From the NCBI GenBank assembly GCA_028873975.1, contig JAPPMO010000061.1, positions 1 to 37,670 on the forward strand: a DNA stretch of 37,670 bases, in the 5' to 3' direction. Position 1 is the first letter of the stretch. Each line of letters starts with the position of its first letter. The position numbers and the translations under genes are program-made. This document shows positions 7,310 to 15,537 of the stretch, in pieces. This DNA comes from Chloroflexota bacterium (lineage in GTDB: Bacteria > Chloroflexota > Anaerolineae > Aggregatilineales > Phototrophicaceae). The notes below the pieces were generated by a model. The model was not told the DNA's origin, did no database searches, and saw only the letters and a list, made by a program, of their open reading frames with translations.

Positions 7310-8590
7310 ATGAAGCGAATAAACGTAATGAAAAAAACGGTCGCGTCTTTGCTCTTGCTCAGCTTGGTCAGCGTTCTCTTGAACCCTGTATCGGCTGAAG
7401 ATGCTTGTAGGGATAATTTGGGATGTGTCATCGTCGCCGAGGACGAACCCATTGTCATCGGCGCCATGCTCGTCCTTTCGGGCGCGGTCACATACTTGGG
7501 CGATGACTCGCTCGGCGGGGTCGAACTCGCGATCATGGACCGCGACGGCGAGTTGCTGGGACGCGAGATCGAGTTGGTGGTAGAGGACAGCCTTTGTTCT
7601 GCGGAAGGCGGGCAGGCTGCGGCTCAGCGTTTGTCCGCGGATCCAACCATGATAGGCGCAATCGGAACAAACTGTTCTAGCGCGGCGCAAGGCGCCATGC
7701 CCATCATCAGCGACGCCGGCCTGGTCATGATCGCCCCGTCAAATACCTCCCCAAGCCTGACCAACGAAGATGTCGCAAGCGGCGGCTCTCACCTGCCGGG
7801 CTACTTCCGCACCAGCCACAATGGCTTGGTCGAGGGCATGCGCAATGCGGAATTCGCGATAGGAGTGCTTGGATCCAGCAAGCTGGCGACCGTGCATGAC
7901 GGCGATCCCTATACCGAAGGGCTGGCCCGCGTCGTCGCCGATACCTTTGCGGAGTTGGGCGGGGAAGTTGTCTTCGAAGGCGCTGTCAACAAGGGCGATA
8001 CCGATATGGCGTCGATCCTGACGGAAATCGCCGTTTACCAGCCGGATATCGCCTACGTGCCCTTGTTTGAGCCCGAAGTCAATTTCTTCGCGGCTCAGAT
8101 GCAGCACATCGCCGGGTTGGAAGATACCGTCATCATTGGAGGCGGCGCGAGCTTTGTCGCGGGATTCCCCGAAAATACCGGCGCAGCGGCTATCGGCGTA
8201 TTCGTTTCCGGACCCTTGGTGACCGGGGAGGCCTACGAGCAATTCCTCGTCCGCTGGGAAGAAGAGTACAGCGGCAGCCCGCCCAGCGGCTATCATGCGC
8301 ACGCGTACGATGCTACAAATCTGCTTCTCAATGCCGTTGAGGCTGTGGCTGTGCGAAGCGACGACGGCAGCCTTGTCATTGGCAAGCAAGCCATTCGCGA
8401 TGCCATCGCCGCTACGGAAGACTACCCGGGCTTGACCGGCAGCTTAACCTGTCAGGAGGAGTCCCCGTTCGCGGGGGACTGCGCGCCGGGCACCGCGCTG
8501 GCGATGTTTGAGATCACTGAGGCGGAGGTATACGACGACAATTGGCCGCCGCCGGTATTCTGGAGCTTTTCCGAAAGCGCATCGGAGTGA
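7310..8590 (+). CDS. livJ: ABC transporter substrate-binding protein, LivJ-like (copy 2)
   Basis: 426 residues, a close paralog of the preceding gene along its whole length: same DEPIVIGAML start of lobe 1, same 'VEDSLCSAEGGQAAAQR', same 'HDGDPYTEGLA' and the same C-terminal Cys pair (LTCQEESPFAGDC). A signal peptide is present (MKKTVASLLLLSLVSVLLNPVSA). An ATG at 7328 would shorten the N-terminus by six residues; neither start has a strong ribosome site. The tandem duplication suggests two ligand preferences feeding one transporter. The gene is 153 bp before livH with no terminator seen between. Confidence 0.92.
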   Translation: MKRINVMKKTVASLLLLSLVSVLLNPVSAEDACRDNLGCVIVAEDEPIVIGAMLVLSGAVTYLGDDSLGGVELAIMDRDGELLGREIELVVEDSLCSAEGGQAAAQRLSADPTMIGAIGTNCSSAAQGAMPIISDAGLVMIAPSNTSPSLTNEDVASGGSHLPGYFRTSHNGLVEGMRNAEFAIGVLGSSKLATVHDGDPYTEGLARVVADTFAELGGEVVFEGAVNKGDTDMASILTEIAVYQPDIAYVPLFEPEVNFFAAQMQHIAGLEDTVIIGGGASFVAGFPENTGAAAIGVFVSGPLVTGEAYEQFLVRWEEEYSGSPPSGYHAHAYDATNLLLNAVEAVAVRSDDGSLVIGKQAIRDAIAATEDYPGLTGSLTCQEESPFAGDCAPGTALAMFEITEAEVYDDNWPPPVFWSFSESASE

Positions 8591-8743
8591 TTTCGGACTT
8601 GCGAGCCAATTGCACCATCATGATGTAAACTGGCTGTATCCGCAGTTTTCTGTTGTTGCCCTCTTGGGTCAACCGGTCATGCTTGCGCGACTGGCAGGGG
8701 ATCCCTTCGTTGGCCCGTTGCCTCGGACCGATTAAAGAAAGCG

Positions 8744-9817
8744 ATGTCGCAAATGTTCAAATGGAAAACTGATGAGTTCTCTTGGGTCGACTTCACCATT
8801 GATGTCTTGCGCATTCTTATCGTGCTTGCCATCGTGGTCGGTTCCTGGAACACGCTATCCGAAGGGCGCATCTCATTCGCGCAATGGGTGAACCTCTTCA
8901 TCGCGGGCCTTTCTCAAGGCAGCATCTATGCGCTGATAGCGCTGGGCTATACGCTTGTCTACGGCATCCTTCTGATGATCAACTTCGCGCATGGTGAAGT
9001 GTTTATGGCCGGGGCCTTTTCTACTGTGTTCCTGGCCGAGGCGCTCAATCGCACCGGCTTTCTGAATCAGTCGCCCGTGCTGGCGATATTGCTGATGATC
9101 TTGTTCGCGGGTTTGGTCTCGATGACTGTGGCGATCTTGCTGGAACGCATCGCCTACCGCCCGCTCCGCGGCAGCCCCCGTCTGGTGCCGCTTATCACTG
9201 CGATCGGCGCCTCCTTCTTTTTGCAATACACCTTTCGCGGTCTCTATGGTTCGGGCTTCAAAGCCTATCCCCAGGTCAAGATATTGCAGGGAGCGCTGCA
9301 AATCGGCTCCATAAATATCCCAACGGTACAGATCTTCGTATTCGCTTCGGCGCTCGTTTTGATGTTCGGTTTGTATTGGCTGGTGGAACGGTCGCGTATC
9401 GGCAAGGCGATGCGCGCGGTCTCGGAAAACAAAGAAGTCGCCCGCCTCATGGGCATCGACATTGATTGGGTGATTCTGTTTACCTTCGGCGTCGGGGGCT
9501 TCCTGGCCGGCTCGGCCGGTGTCATCAACGGCATGTTCCGGCCCCAGGGCGTCAATTTCTTCATGGGTTTCATACCCGGAATCAAGGCATTTACCGCGGC
9601 TGTCCTGGGCGGCATCGGCAATATCCCGGGCGCCATGCTGGGCGGCTTGTTCCTGGGCGTGATCGAAGCGATCGGCCCCAATCTAGTTCTGGCCGGACTT
9701 GGCATTCCAGGCGCAAATCAACTAAAGGATGTGATTGCCTTTACCATGCTGGTGCTGGTTTTGATCTTCCGCCCGCAGGGCATTCTCGGCGAGCGTCTGT
9801 CCGAGAAGAAAGCGTAG
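8744..9817 (+). CDS. livH: branched-chain amino acid type ABC permease LivH
   Basis: 357 residues, polytopic membrane protein of the BPD_transp_2 family. The core begins at about residue 45 with 'FIAGLSQGSIYALIALGYTLVYGILLMINFAHGEVFMAGAF', the classical LivH start. 'AVSENKEVARLMGID', near residue 220, is the coupling-loop region that contacts the ATPases, and 'GGIGNIPGAMLGGLFLGVIE' is the usual late segment. A 45-residue extension with an extra predicted helix precedes the core. It forms the channel with LivM. Confidence 0.93.
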   Translation: MSQMFKWKTDEFSWVDFTIDVLRILIVLAIVVGSWNTLSEGRISFAQWVNLFIAGLSQGSIYALIALGYTLVYGILLMINFAHGEVFMAGAFSTVFLAEALNRTGFLNQSPVLAILLMILFAGLVSMTVAILLERIAYRPLRGSPRLVPLITAIGASFFLQYTFRGLYGSGFKAYPQVKILQGALQIGSINIPTVQIFVFASALVLMFGLYWLVERSRIGKAMRAVSENKEVARLMGIDIDWVILFTFGVGGFLAGSAGVINGMFRPQGVNFFMGFIPGIKAFTAAVLGGIGNIPGAMLGGLFLGVIEAIGPNLVLAGLGIPGANQLKDVIAFTMLVLVLIFRPQGILGERLSEKKA

Positions 9818-9829
9818 GGGGTAGCGATC

Positions 9830-11704
9830 ATGGATCTCAGCCGGTCGCAGACAAGGCAAACCATCATCACCCTGGGCTTGCTTTCGGGCGCCCTGATTCT
9901 GTTCACCGGAGCCGTTGGCATGATAGCCGCGTTTCATGAACGCGAAGTCGTCAACGATTTCATTACCTTGGGACAATTGGTGCTGCTGATTACGCCATTA
10001 ATATTTGGCTATACCGCCGCCAACCGGCTCGGGATGGCTGGCGAAGCTCCAATTGTCGCGCTCGGCGGCGGCATCATCATCGGATTGCTAACCGCCCTGC
10101 CCACCACAATCATGCTGCTCTTCAATTCGGATGAGTTTCGTTTTCTGCTGGATTGGTCTCTGCGGCTAGCCCCATTTGTGGCTGCAACAGCCATTGCCTG
10201 GCGCATGCATCGACAAAATGCCGAGACCTTAACGGTGATCGGCAGCTGGCTTTTGGTCGCCGCGCTTTTGGGCATTGTGACATTTTCGCTGGCGCTTATT
10301 TTCGAGGTCAAAGGCGAACTGCGCTCGGTGCTGGTCAACATCAATCGAGACTGGGTGGACGTTGTAACCTTCGATAACCGCAGGGAGCTTTTGACGGGCA
10401 TTCTTGTCTTTAGCCTGGCGTCGGTCCTGGCCGGATTTCTTGGCTCGCTGTGCTGCTACGTCCCAAGAACACCGCGCCGGGCATTGTTTTATGGCCTGTC
10501 AGTAACTTTGCTCGTGGGCGCTTTTGGGGAGACGGTGCGGCTGGTTCTGCAAGAGAACCTGGAACGCGATACGCTCAACCAGCTCTTCCGGCGCGATACA
10601 TTGCGGCAGAACGCCGCGCTCGGCTTGTTTGTATTTAGCACTGTTATTGGCTATTTGTGGGCTGCATTCGGGGATCAAGCGCGGCAAGGATTCCAAAATC
10701 TGGGCGGACAACAAGTCCAAACAACCCGGATGATTGGAACAGTCCTTTTTGTAGCGCTTCTGTTAGTGCTGCCCTGGCTGATTGGCCGCACGCTGAGCGA
10801 CGTAGCTGTCACTATCGGCTTGTTCGTCCTGATGGGGCTTGGGCTCAATATCGCCATCGGCCTGGCTGGGTTGTTGGACCTGGGATACGTGACCAACTAT
10901 GCGGTGGGAGCGTACATTCTCGCCGTCATGACCTCCATAGGACCATTGGGGCTGATGAAAGGCGTCTTTTCATTCTGGATGGTCATTCCGATTGCCCTGC
11001 TGGCAGCCATGTTTGCCGGCTTTATCTTCGCCGTCCCGGTACTGCGAATGCGCGGCGACTATCTGGCGATTGCGACATTGGGCTTTGGGGAAATCATCGG
11101 GAAGCTGGCGATCTCTGACTGGCTCAAACCCTTGATCGGCGGCGCCCAAGGCGTGCAGGCGATCCCTAAACCGATCTTCCTCGCCACAGAACTGAAGAAC
11201 CCGGAACAATTATATTATATCGTCCTGGTCGCATGTCTGATCACGCTGTTTGTTTCCATTCGCTTGAACAATTCTCGCACCGGGCGACAGTGGATGGCGA
11301 TTCGCGAAGACGAGGATGTCGCCACCGCGATGGGCATAGACACCGCGCGCGCCAAATTGCTGGCTTTCACGTTGAGCGCCGCGACCGGCGGCGTTGCCGG
11401 CGCGATATTCGCCGCCAAAGTCGGCAGTGTATTCCCGAACAGCTTCACTGTGTTCATCTCCATTAATGTATTGAGCTTGATAATCGTCGGCGGCATTGCC
11501 AGCAATCCGGGCATCGTGGTGGGCGCCGTGGTCTTAATTGGCTTGCCAGAGTTACTGCGCGAATTCTCGGATTTCCGATTTCTATTGTACGGCGCGCTGC
11601 TCATCATGATGATGATCAACCGTCCGCAGGGATTGATCCCCACGAAGATTGTCACGCACGAGATACGCGCTGGCGTCAAGGCGAAAGCCGCTGCTGGCGA
11701 TTAA
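9830..11704 (+). CDS. livM: ABC permease LivM with long N-terminal membrane extension
   Basis: 624 residues, far above the usual 300-430 for LivM. The recognisable permease core spans about residues 305-610: 'VAVTIGLFVLMGLGLNIAIGLAGLLDLGYV', then 'MRGDYLAIATLGFGEIIGKLA', the coupling loop 'AIREDEDVATAMGIDTARAKLLAF', and the final 'LPELLREFSDFRFLLYGALLIMMMINRPQGLIP'. The first 300 residues hold several additional hydrophobic helices and two charged loops and match no domain I know. The start ATG lies 12 bp after livH with a GGGGG-rich leader. Forms the transmembrane pair with LivH. Confidence 0.92.
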   Translation: MDLSRSQTRQTIITLGLLSGALILFTGAVGMIAAFHEREVVNDFITLGQLVLLITPLIFGYTAANRLGMAGEAPIVALGGGIIIGLLTALPTTIMLLFNSDEFRFLLDWSLRLAPFVAATAIAWRMHRQNAETLTVIGSWLLVAALLGIVTFSLALIFEVKGELRSVLVNINRDWVDVVTFDNRRELLTGILVFSLASVLAGFLGSLCCYVPRTPRRALFYGLSVTLLVGAFGETVRLVLQENLERDTLNQLFRRDTLRQNAALGLFVFSTVIGYLWAAFGDQARQGFQNLGGQQVQTTRMIGTVLFVALLLVLPWLIGRTLSDVAVTIGLFVLMGLGLNIAIGLAGLLDLGYVTNYAVGAYILAVMTSIGPLGLMKGVFSFWMVIPIALLAAMFAGFIFAVPVLRMRGDYLAIATLGFGEIIGKLAISDWLKPLIGGAQGVQAIPKPIFLATELKNPEQLYYIVLVACLITLFVSIRLNNSRTGRQWMAIREDEDVATAMGIDTARAKLLAFTLSAATGGVAGAIFAAKVGSVFPNSFTVFISINVLSLIIVGGIASNPGIVVGAVVLIGLPELLREFSDFRFLLYGALLIMMMINRPQGLIPTKIVTHEIRAGVKAKAAAGD

Positions 11705-11721
11705 GCGCCAAGGAGAGTTAC

Positions 11722-12543
11722 GTGGCAGGAAAGCCCAAACGCGGACAGAACAAGATCCTCGTCGCCACCGGGATGACCAAGCGCTTCAGCGGTTTGGTCG
11801 CCGTCGACAATCTCGATTTCTATATTCCGGAAGGCTCTATCGCCAGCATCATTGGGCCGAACGGCGCCGGCAAAACGACTTTCTTCAACTGCATCACCGG
11901 GTTCTACCAGATCGACGAAGGCGAATTGATATTTGACGGGAACCGCATTGACGGCAGATCGCCCGACCAGATTACGCGCTCGGGAATCGCGAGAACATTT
12001 CAAAATATCCGCTTGTTCAATAATATGTCGGCCATTGAAAACATCATGGTCGGCCAAGAGCCGCATCTCAAGTCGACTTGGCTGGGCTCGATCCTTGGGC
12101 TGCCTTCAACGCGGCGCGAAGACGATGATACAGAAGAGCGCGGTCGTGAACTGCTGCAATTCGTCGGCTTGGAAGGCAAAGGGGACATGATATCCAAGAA
12201 TCTTTCCTACGGCGATCAGCGACGTTTGGAAATTGGACGCGCGCTCGCCAGCAAACCCAAGCTGATCTTGCTGGACGAACCCACGGCTGGCATGAACCCG
12301 CGAGAGACCATAGAAACCACGGATTTCATCCGACGATTGCGCGACGAACTGGGCATCACGGTTGTATTGATTGAGCACGATATGCGGGTGGTCATGGATA
12401 TCTCGGAACATATTACCGTTCTCGATTATGGACGGAAGATTGCCGAGGGACTGCCGGAAGAAATCCAAAACAATCCCGACGTCATCGAAGCCTACCTGGG
12501 GCGCGGCGCGGCCGCCAGCGCCGGCAAAAGTCTGGCTGGCTAG
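11722..12543 (+). CDS. livG: ABC transporter ATP-binding protein LivG
   Basis: 273 residues from a GTG start with AGGAG upstream. Walker A is GPNGAGKT (residues 45-52), the signature region LSYGDQRRLEIGRAL, and Walker B LILLDEPTAGMNP, followed by the switch His in VVLIEHDM. The Gly/Tyr form of the signature (SYGDQ) is typical of LivG. The C-terminal 'VIEAYLGRG' is also a LivG hallmark. It energises the LivHM channel with LivF. Confidence 0.95.
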   Translation: MAGKPKRGQNKILVATGMTKRFSGLVAVDNLDFYIPEGSIASIIGPNGAGKTTFFNCITGFYQIDEGELIFDGNRIDGRSPDQITRSGIARTFQNIRLFNNMSAIENIMVGQEPHLKSTWLGSILGLPSTRREDDDTEERGRELLQFVGLEGKGDMISKNLSYGDQRRLEIGRALASKPKLILLDEPTAGMNPRETIETTDFIRRLRDELGITVVLIEHDMRVVMDISEHITVLDYGRKIAEGLPEEIQNNPDVIEAYLGRGAAASAGKSLAG

Positions 12544-12562
12544 CGATAAACAGGAAGAGGAC

Positions 12563-13273
12563 ATGGCGCTTCTAGAGGTCAAGGCGATCCACACCTATTA
12601 TGGCAACATTCACGCGCTGAAAGGTATTTCCTTCGAGGTTGATTCGGGGGAAATCATTGCCTTGATCGGCGCCAATGGCGCTGGGAAGACAACGACCTTG
12701 AGAACCATCTCCGGATTGATGGAACCGCGCGACGGCACTGTGCGTTATGATGGTGAAGACATCTCCAGCACCCGGGCTGATCTGCTGGTGTCAAAGGGCA
12801 TTTCAATGGTACCCGAAGGGCGCGGCGTGTTCGCAAAGCTGACAGTCGAAGAAAACCTGGACATGGGCGCATATACCCGACGTGACAAGGGAATCAAGGA
12901 CGATCTTGATCGTGTTTTCGAATTGTTTCCCCGACTGGAAGAGCGCAAGAAACAGTTTGCCGGCACCATGAGCGGCGGCGAACAACAAATGCTGGCTATC
13001 GCGCGCGCTTTGATGTCCAACCCTCGCTTGCTCCTGCTTGATGAGCCTTCAATGGGCTTGGCGCCGGTCCTGGTCGACGGCGTCTTTGATACCGTGCAGC
13101 GCATCAAGAAGGAAGGCGTCACGATATTGCTGGTCGAACAGAACGCGCACATGGCGCTGCAAATCGCGGACCGCGGCTACGTTTTGCAAAGCGGCGAGGT
13201 CGCCCTCAGCGATACCGCCGCCAACTTGCAGCAAAACGAAACCGTGCAGAAGACCTATCTGGGCATCGATTAG
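12563..13273 (+). CDS. livF: ABC transporter ATP-binding protein LivF
   Basis: 236 residues, the usual LivF length, from ATG 12563 behind GGAAGAGG; the open frame extends upstream inside livG but that part is not LivF. Walker A GANGAGKT (residues 36-43), signature MSGGEQQMLAIARALM, Walker B LLLLDEPSMGLAP and the switch His region 'LLVEQNAHMAL' are all intact. It ends 'VQKTYLGID', the normal LivF terminus. Second nucleotide-binding subunit of the transporter. Confidence 0.95.
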   Translation: MALLEVKAIHTYYGNIHALKGISFEVDSGEIIALIGANGAGKTTTLRTISGLMEPRDGTVRYDGEDISSTRADLLVSKGISMVPEGRGVFAKLTVEENLDMGAYTRRDKGIKDDLDRVFELFPRLEERKKQFAGTMSGGEQQMLAIARALMSNPRLLLLDEPSMGLAPVLVDGVFDTVQRIKKEGVTILLVEQNAHMALQIADRGYVLQSGEVALSDTAANLQQNETVQKTYLGID

Positions 13274-13303
13274 ACGAAGCCGGAATCACATTCGCCAGTC
13301 ATC

Positions 13304-14446
13304 ATGTTCAGCCCGCCAGGACGACTCCAAGACCCGCGTCTTGAAAGCATTCCCAAAGCCAAACTGACCGAAATTGCGCGCGCGGCGCTCGGCGACTCGT
13401 CCATACAGCTGCGCTCCTGGTCTCGCGAGCCGGTACATGGCGGCTCTGGAGGCGCCAAAGGCGGCACGGCGATACATCGCTTTAGCGGCTTGACTGCCTG
13501 CGACAAAACCTGGTCAATCATTCTCAAGGTCCTCTATCGCCGCCCTGAGGAAAACCAGCGCTCGCCTTACTATTGGAAGCGCGAATACGAAGTCTACCGC
13601 TCGGGCATGCTGGACGACCTGCCGCCAGGTTCCTTCGCTACTCCGCAAATCTATGCGCTGGAAGACTTTGACGAGTATTGCTGGATCTGGATGGAAGACA
13701 TCGTCGACGTAAAGTCGGAGTGGACCCTCGACGACTATCATAGCATTGCCAAGCGCCTGGGCAGCTTAAGCGGCGCGTATCTAACAGGTCGGCCACTCCC
13801 AAGGTATGAATGGCTCAGCCACGCCTGGCATTGCGCCATCGTGCCGGGGCTGGCTGAAAGTTTCCATAAGCTCGAATGCTACCTGGAAAACCCGCTGGCG
13901 AGCAGGACATTGCCCCTAGAGGCAAAAGCGCGGATTCAGGCTATCTGGCGGGAACGCGCGATCTTTATCCAGGCTTTGAGCGCGCTGCCAACGACGTTGT
14001 GTCATATTGACGCCTTTCGCCGCAACATTTTGCACCGCCAGCAGGATGTCGTCTTGATTGACTGGGCAGTCGCCGGTCAGGCCGCGCTGGGCGAAGAGCT
14101 CGTTGCCCTGGTTGCCGTCAGTGCTTATCACGAAGGGCTCAGCTACGCCGAATGCCCCCAACTTGACCGCGTCGTATTCACGGGATACCTTGACGGGCTG
14201 GCCGAGGCAGGATGGCGCGGCGACGCCAGGCTGGCAAGGCTTGGCTATACCTGCGCCATGGTCCTGCGAGGACTGGCTGGCGTCAAGCAGGACATCGACC
14301 TGCTGGTCGACGCGGGTTGCCATCAGCAGTTGATGGACAATCACCAGAAGCGGCACATAAACGAAGTAGCCGACTTTTACGCCGAGGTGCGGCGCTTTCG
14401 TTTGCTGGACATGGCGGCCGAAGCGCGCGAGTTGCTCAAGAATTAG
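13304..14446 (+). CDS. aminoglycoside phosphotransferase (APH)-fold kinase
   Basis: 380 residues with the small-molecule kinase fold of PF01636. Residues that fit: K75 in the N-lobe strand SIILKVLY, E97 in the following helix (REYEVY), the catalytic loop H-I-D-A-F-R-R-N (D236, N241) and the DFG-equivalent LIDWA (D253). Such proteins phosphorylate small alcohols, amino-sugars or choline-like compounds, or act as homoserine-type kinases; the substrate here is unknown. It follows livF by 30 bp with no terminator, so it is likely in the liv operon and may act on an imported compound. The start ATG has no strong ribosome site. Its 3' end overlaps the convergent EamA gene by 11 bp. Confidence 0.85.
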   Translation: MFSPPGRLQDPRLESIPKAKLTEIARAALGDSSIQLRSWSREPVHGGSGGAKGGTAIHRFSGLTACDKTWSIILKVLYRRPEENQRSPYYWKREYEVYRSGMLDDLPPGSFATPQIYALEDFDEYCWIWMEDIVDVKSEWTLDDYHSIAKRLGSLSGAYLTGRPLPRYEWLSHAWHCAIVPGLAESFHKLECYLENPLASRTLPLEAKARIQAIWRERAIFIQALSALPTTLCHIDAFRRNILHRQQDVVLIDWAVAGQAALGEELVALVAVSAYHEGLSYAECPQLDRVVFTGYLDGLAEAGWRGDARLARLGYTCAMVLRGLAGVKQDIDLLVDAGCHQQLMDNHQKRHINEVADFYAEVRRFRLLDMAAEARELLKN

Positions 14447-15338
14447 CATCAGTTGAAGAAGCCAAAATCGATAGCAGCACGCCCGCCCCAATCAGCGCGC
14501 CGCCAATTCCCAGCCGTATTGTCAAGGTTTGTCCAAGAAAAATGGCAGCCAGCAGCGCGCCCGAGACCGGTTGCGCGAAGAAGAACAGAGAAGCGACCGT
14601 GGCCGGCGCCAGCGCAAAAGCGCGGTTCCACAGCAGCAAGGCAAGGGCTGTCGAGACGATACCCAAATAGGCGACGCCGAGCAGCGCGCCAGCATCCAGC
14701 GGTCCGATAGGCTTGGCTGACAGTTCGACAATGCTGGCCGGCAGTGACAGCGCCAAGCCGCCGAGCAATCCCACGACCGTGATCGTCAGCGTAGGCAGCC
14801 GATGCCGGATCGCGACGCGCCGCACAAGTACCGAATAGAGACCCCAGGTCAATGCCGCAATCGCCAGAAAAACATCGCCCAGGAAGGTCTCTTCCCCGAA
14901 ATTGGCGCTGGTCGGATCCAATATCACAAACAGCCCTGCGCTGGCCAAAACAAGCGCGAGCGCTCGCGGCGGCGTCAGCTTTTCCTTGAGCAGGAGCGCC
15001 GCAAAGAGGACAACAAAGGCCGGCGACGCGCTTGTCACCAAGGCGCCATTAACCGCCGTTGACAGATCGGTGCCCAGGAATTGGGCGCCGAGGCTGAGGC
15101 CCAACCCGATAAATCCGACGATTAACAACTCGCGAAGCACGGGCGGCGCTGGCAAAGACCCGCCCGCGCGCCGACAGATGGGCCCCAGCGCCAGCAGTCC
15201 CAGGAGAATGCGCATGCTCAACAAGGTGAAAGGCGGGATTACGGTCAGCACGACATCCGACACGACATACATGCCGCCCCAAATGCTTGCGGCGATGATG
15301 CCGTAAAATGTCCCGCGCAGCAGGTCTGATCTATTCAT
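14436..15338 (-). CDS. EamA-family (DMT) transporter
   Basis: 300 residues with about ten hydrophobic helices in two halves, the standard arrangement of EamA drug/metabolite transporters. The first half starts 'GTFYGIIAASIWGGMYVVSDVVL' and ends 'LLKEKLTPPRALALVLASAGLFVIL'. The second repeats the pattern to 'FFAQPVSGALLAAIFLGQTLTIRLGIGGALIGAGVLL'. It acts in the cytoplasmic membrane as an exporter or uptake carrier of small metabolites; the substrate is not readable. Convergent with the APH kinase. Confidence 0.9.
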   Translation of the reverse strand: MNRSDLLRGTFYGIIAASIWGGMYVVSDVVLTVIPPFTLLSMRILLGLLALGPICRRAGGSLPAPPVLRELLIVGFIGLGLSLGAQFLGTDLSTAVNGALVTSASPAFVVLFAALLLKEKLTPPRALALVLASAGLFVILDPTSANFGEETFLGDVFLAIAALTWGLYSVLVRRVAIRHRLPTLTITVVGLLGGLALSLPASIVELSAKPIGPLDAGALLGVAYLGIVSTALALLLWNRAFALAPATVASLFFFAQPVSGALLAAIFLGQTLTIRLGIGGALIGAGVLLSILASSTDANS

Positions 15339-15489
15339 ACGTTTGCTGTTGTTGAGCCTGGGTATCTTCTGGCAATTATCATAGCGTATCGACGCCTCCT
15401 GATATAGCCGCCTCCGGAGTTTTCACAAAACTTACGCGCTTCCTTGCGCGTTCGGTGCCGCCCCCGGCAAGATTAAGCGCCGAATTCGA

Positions 15490-15517
15490 TTGAAGCCTCG
15501 CCGACCGATAGTATAAT
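15490..15517 (+). promoter_or_regulatory. sigma-70-like promoter of the TIR-HEAT gene
   Basis: TTGAAG (15490-15495) and a perfect TATAAT (15512-15517) separated by 16 bp, 20 bp before the GTG start at 15538. The predicted leader is very short. Confidence 0.55.
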
Positions 15518-15537
15518 CAAAGACAGGACAAAGAACC

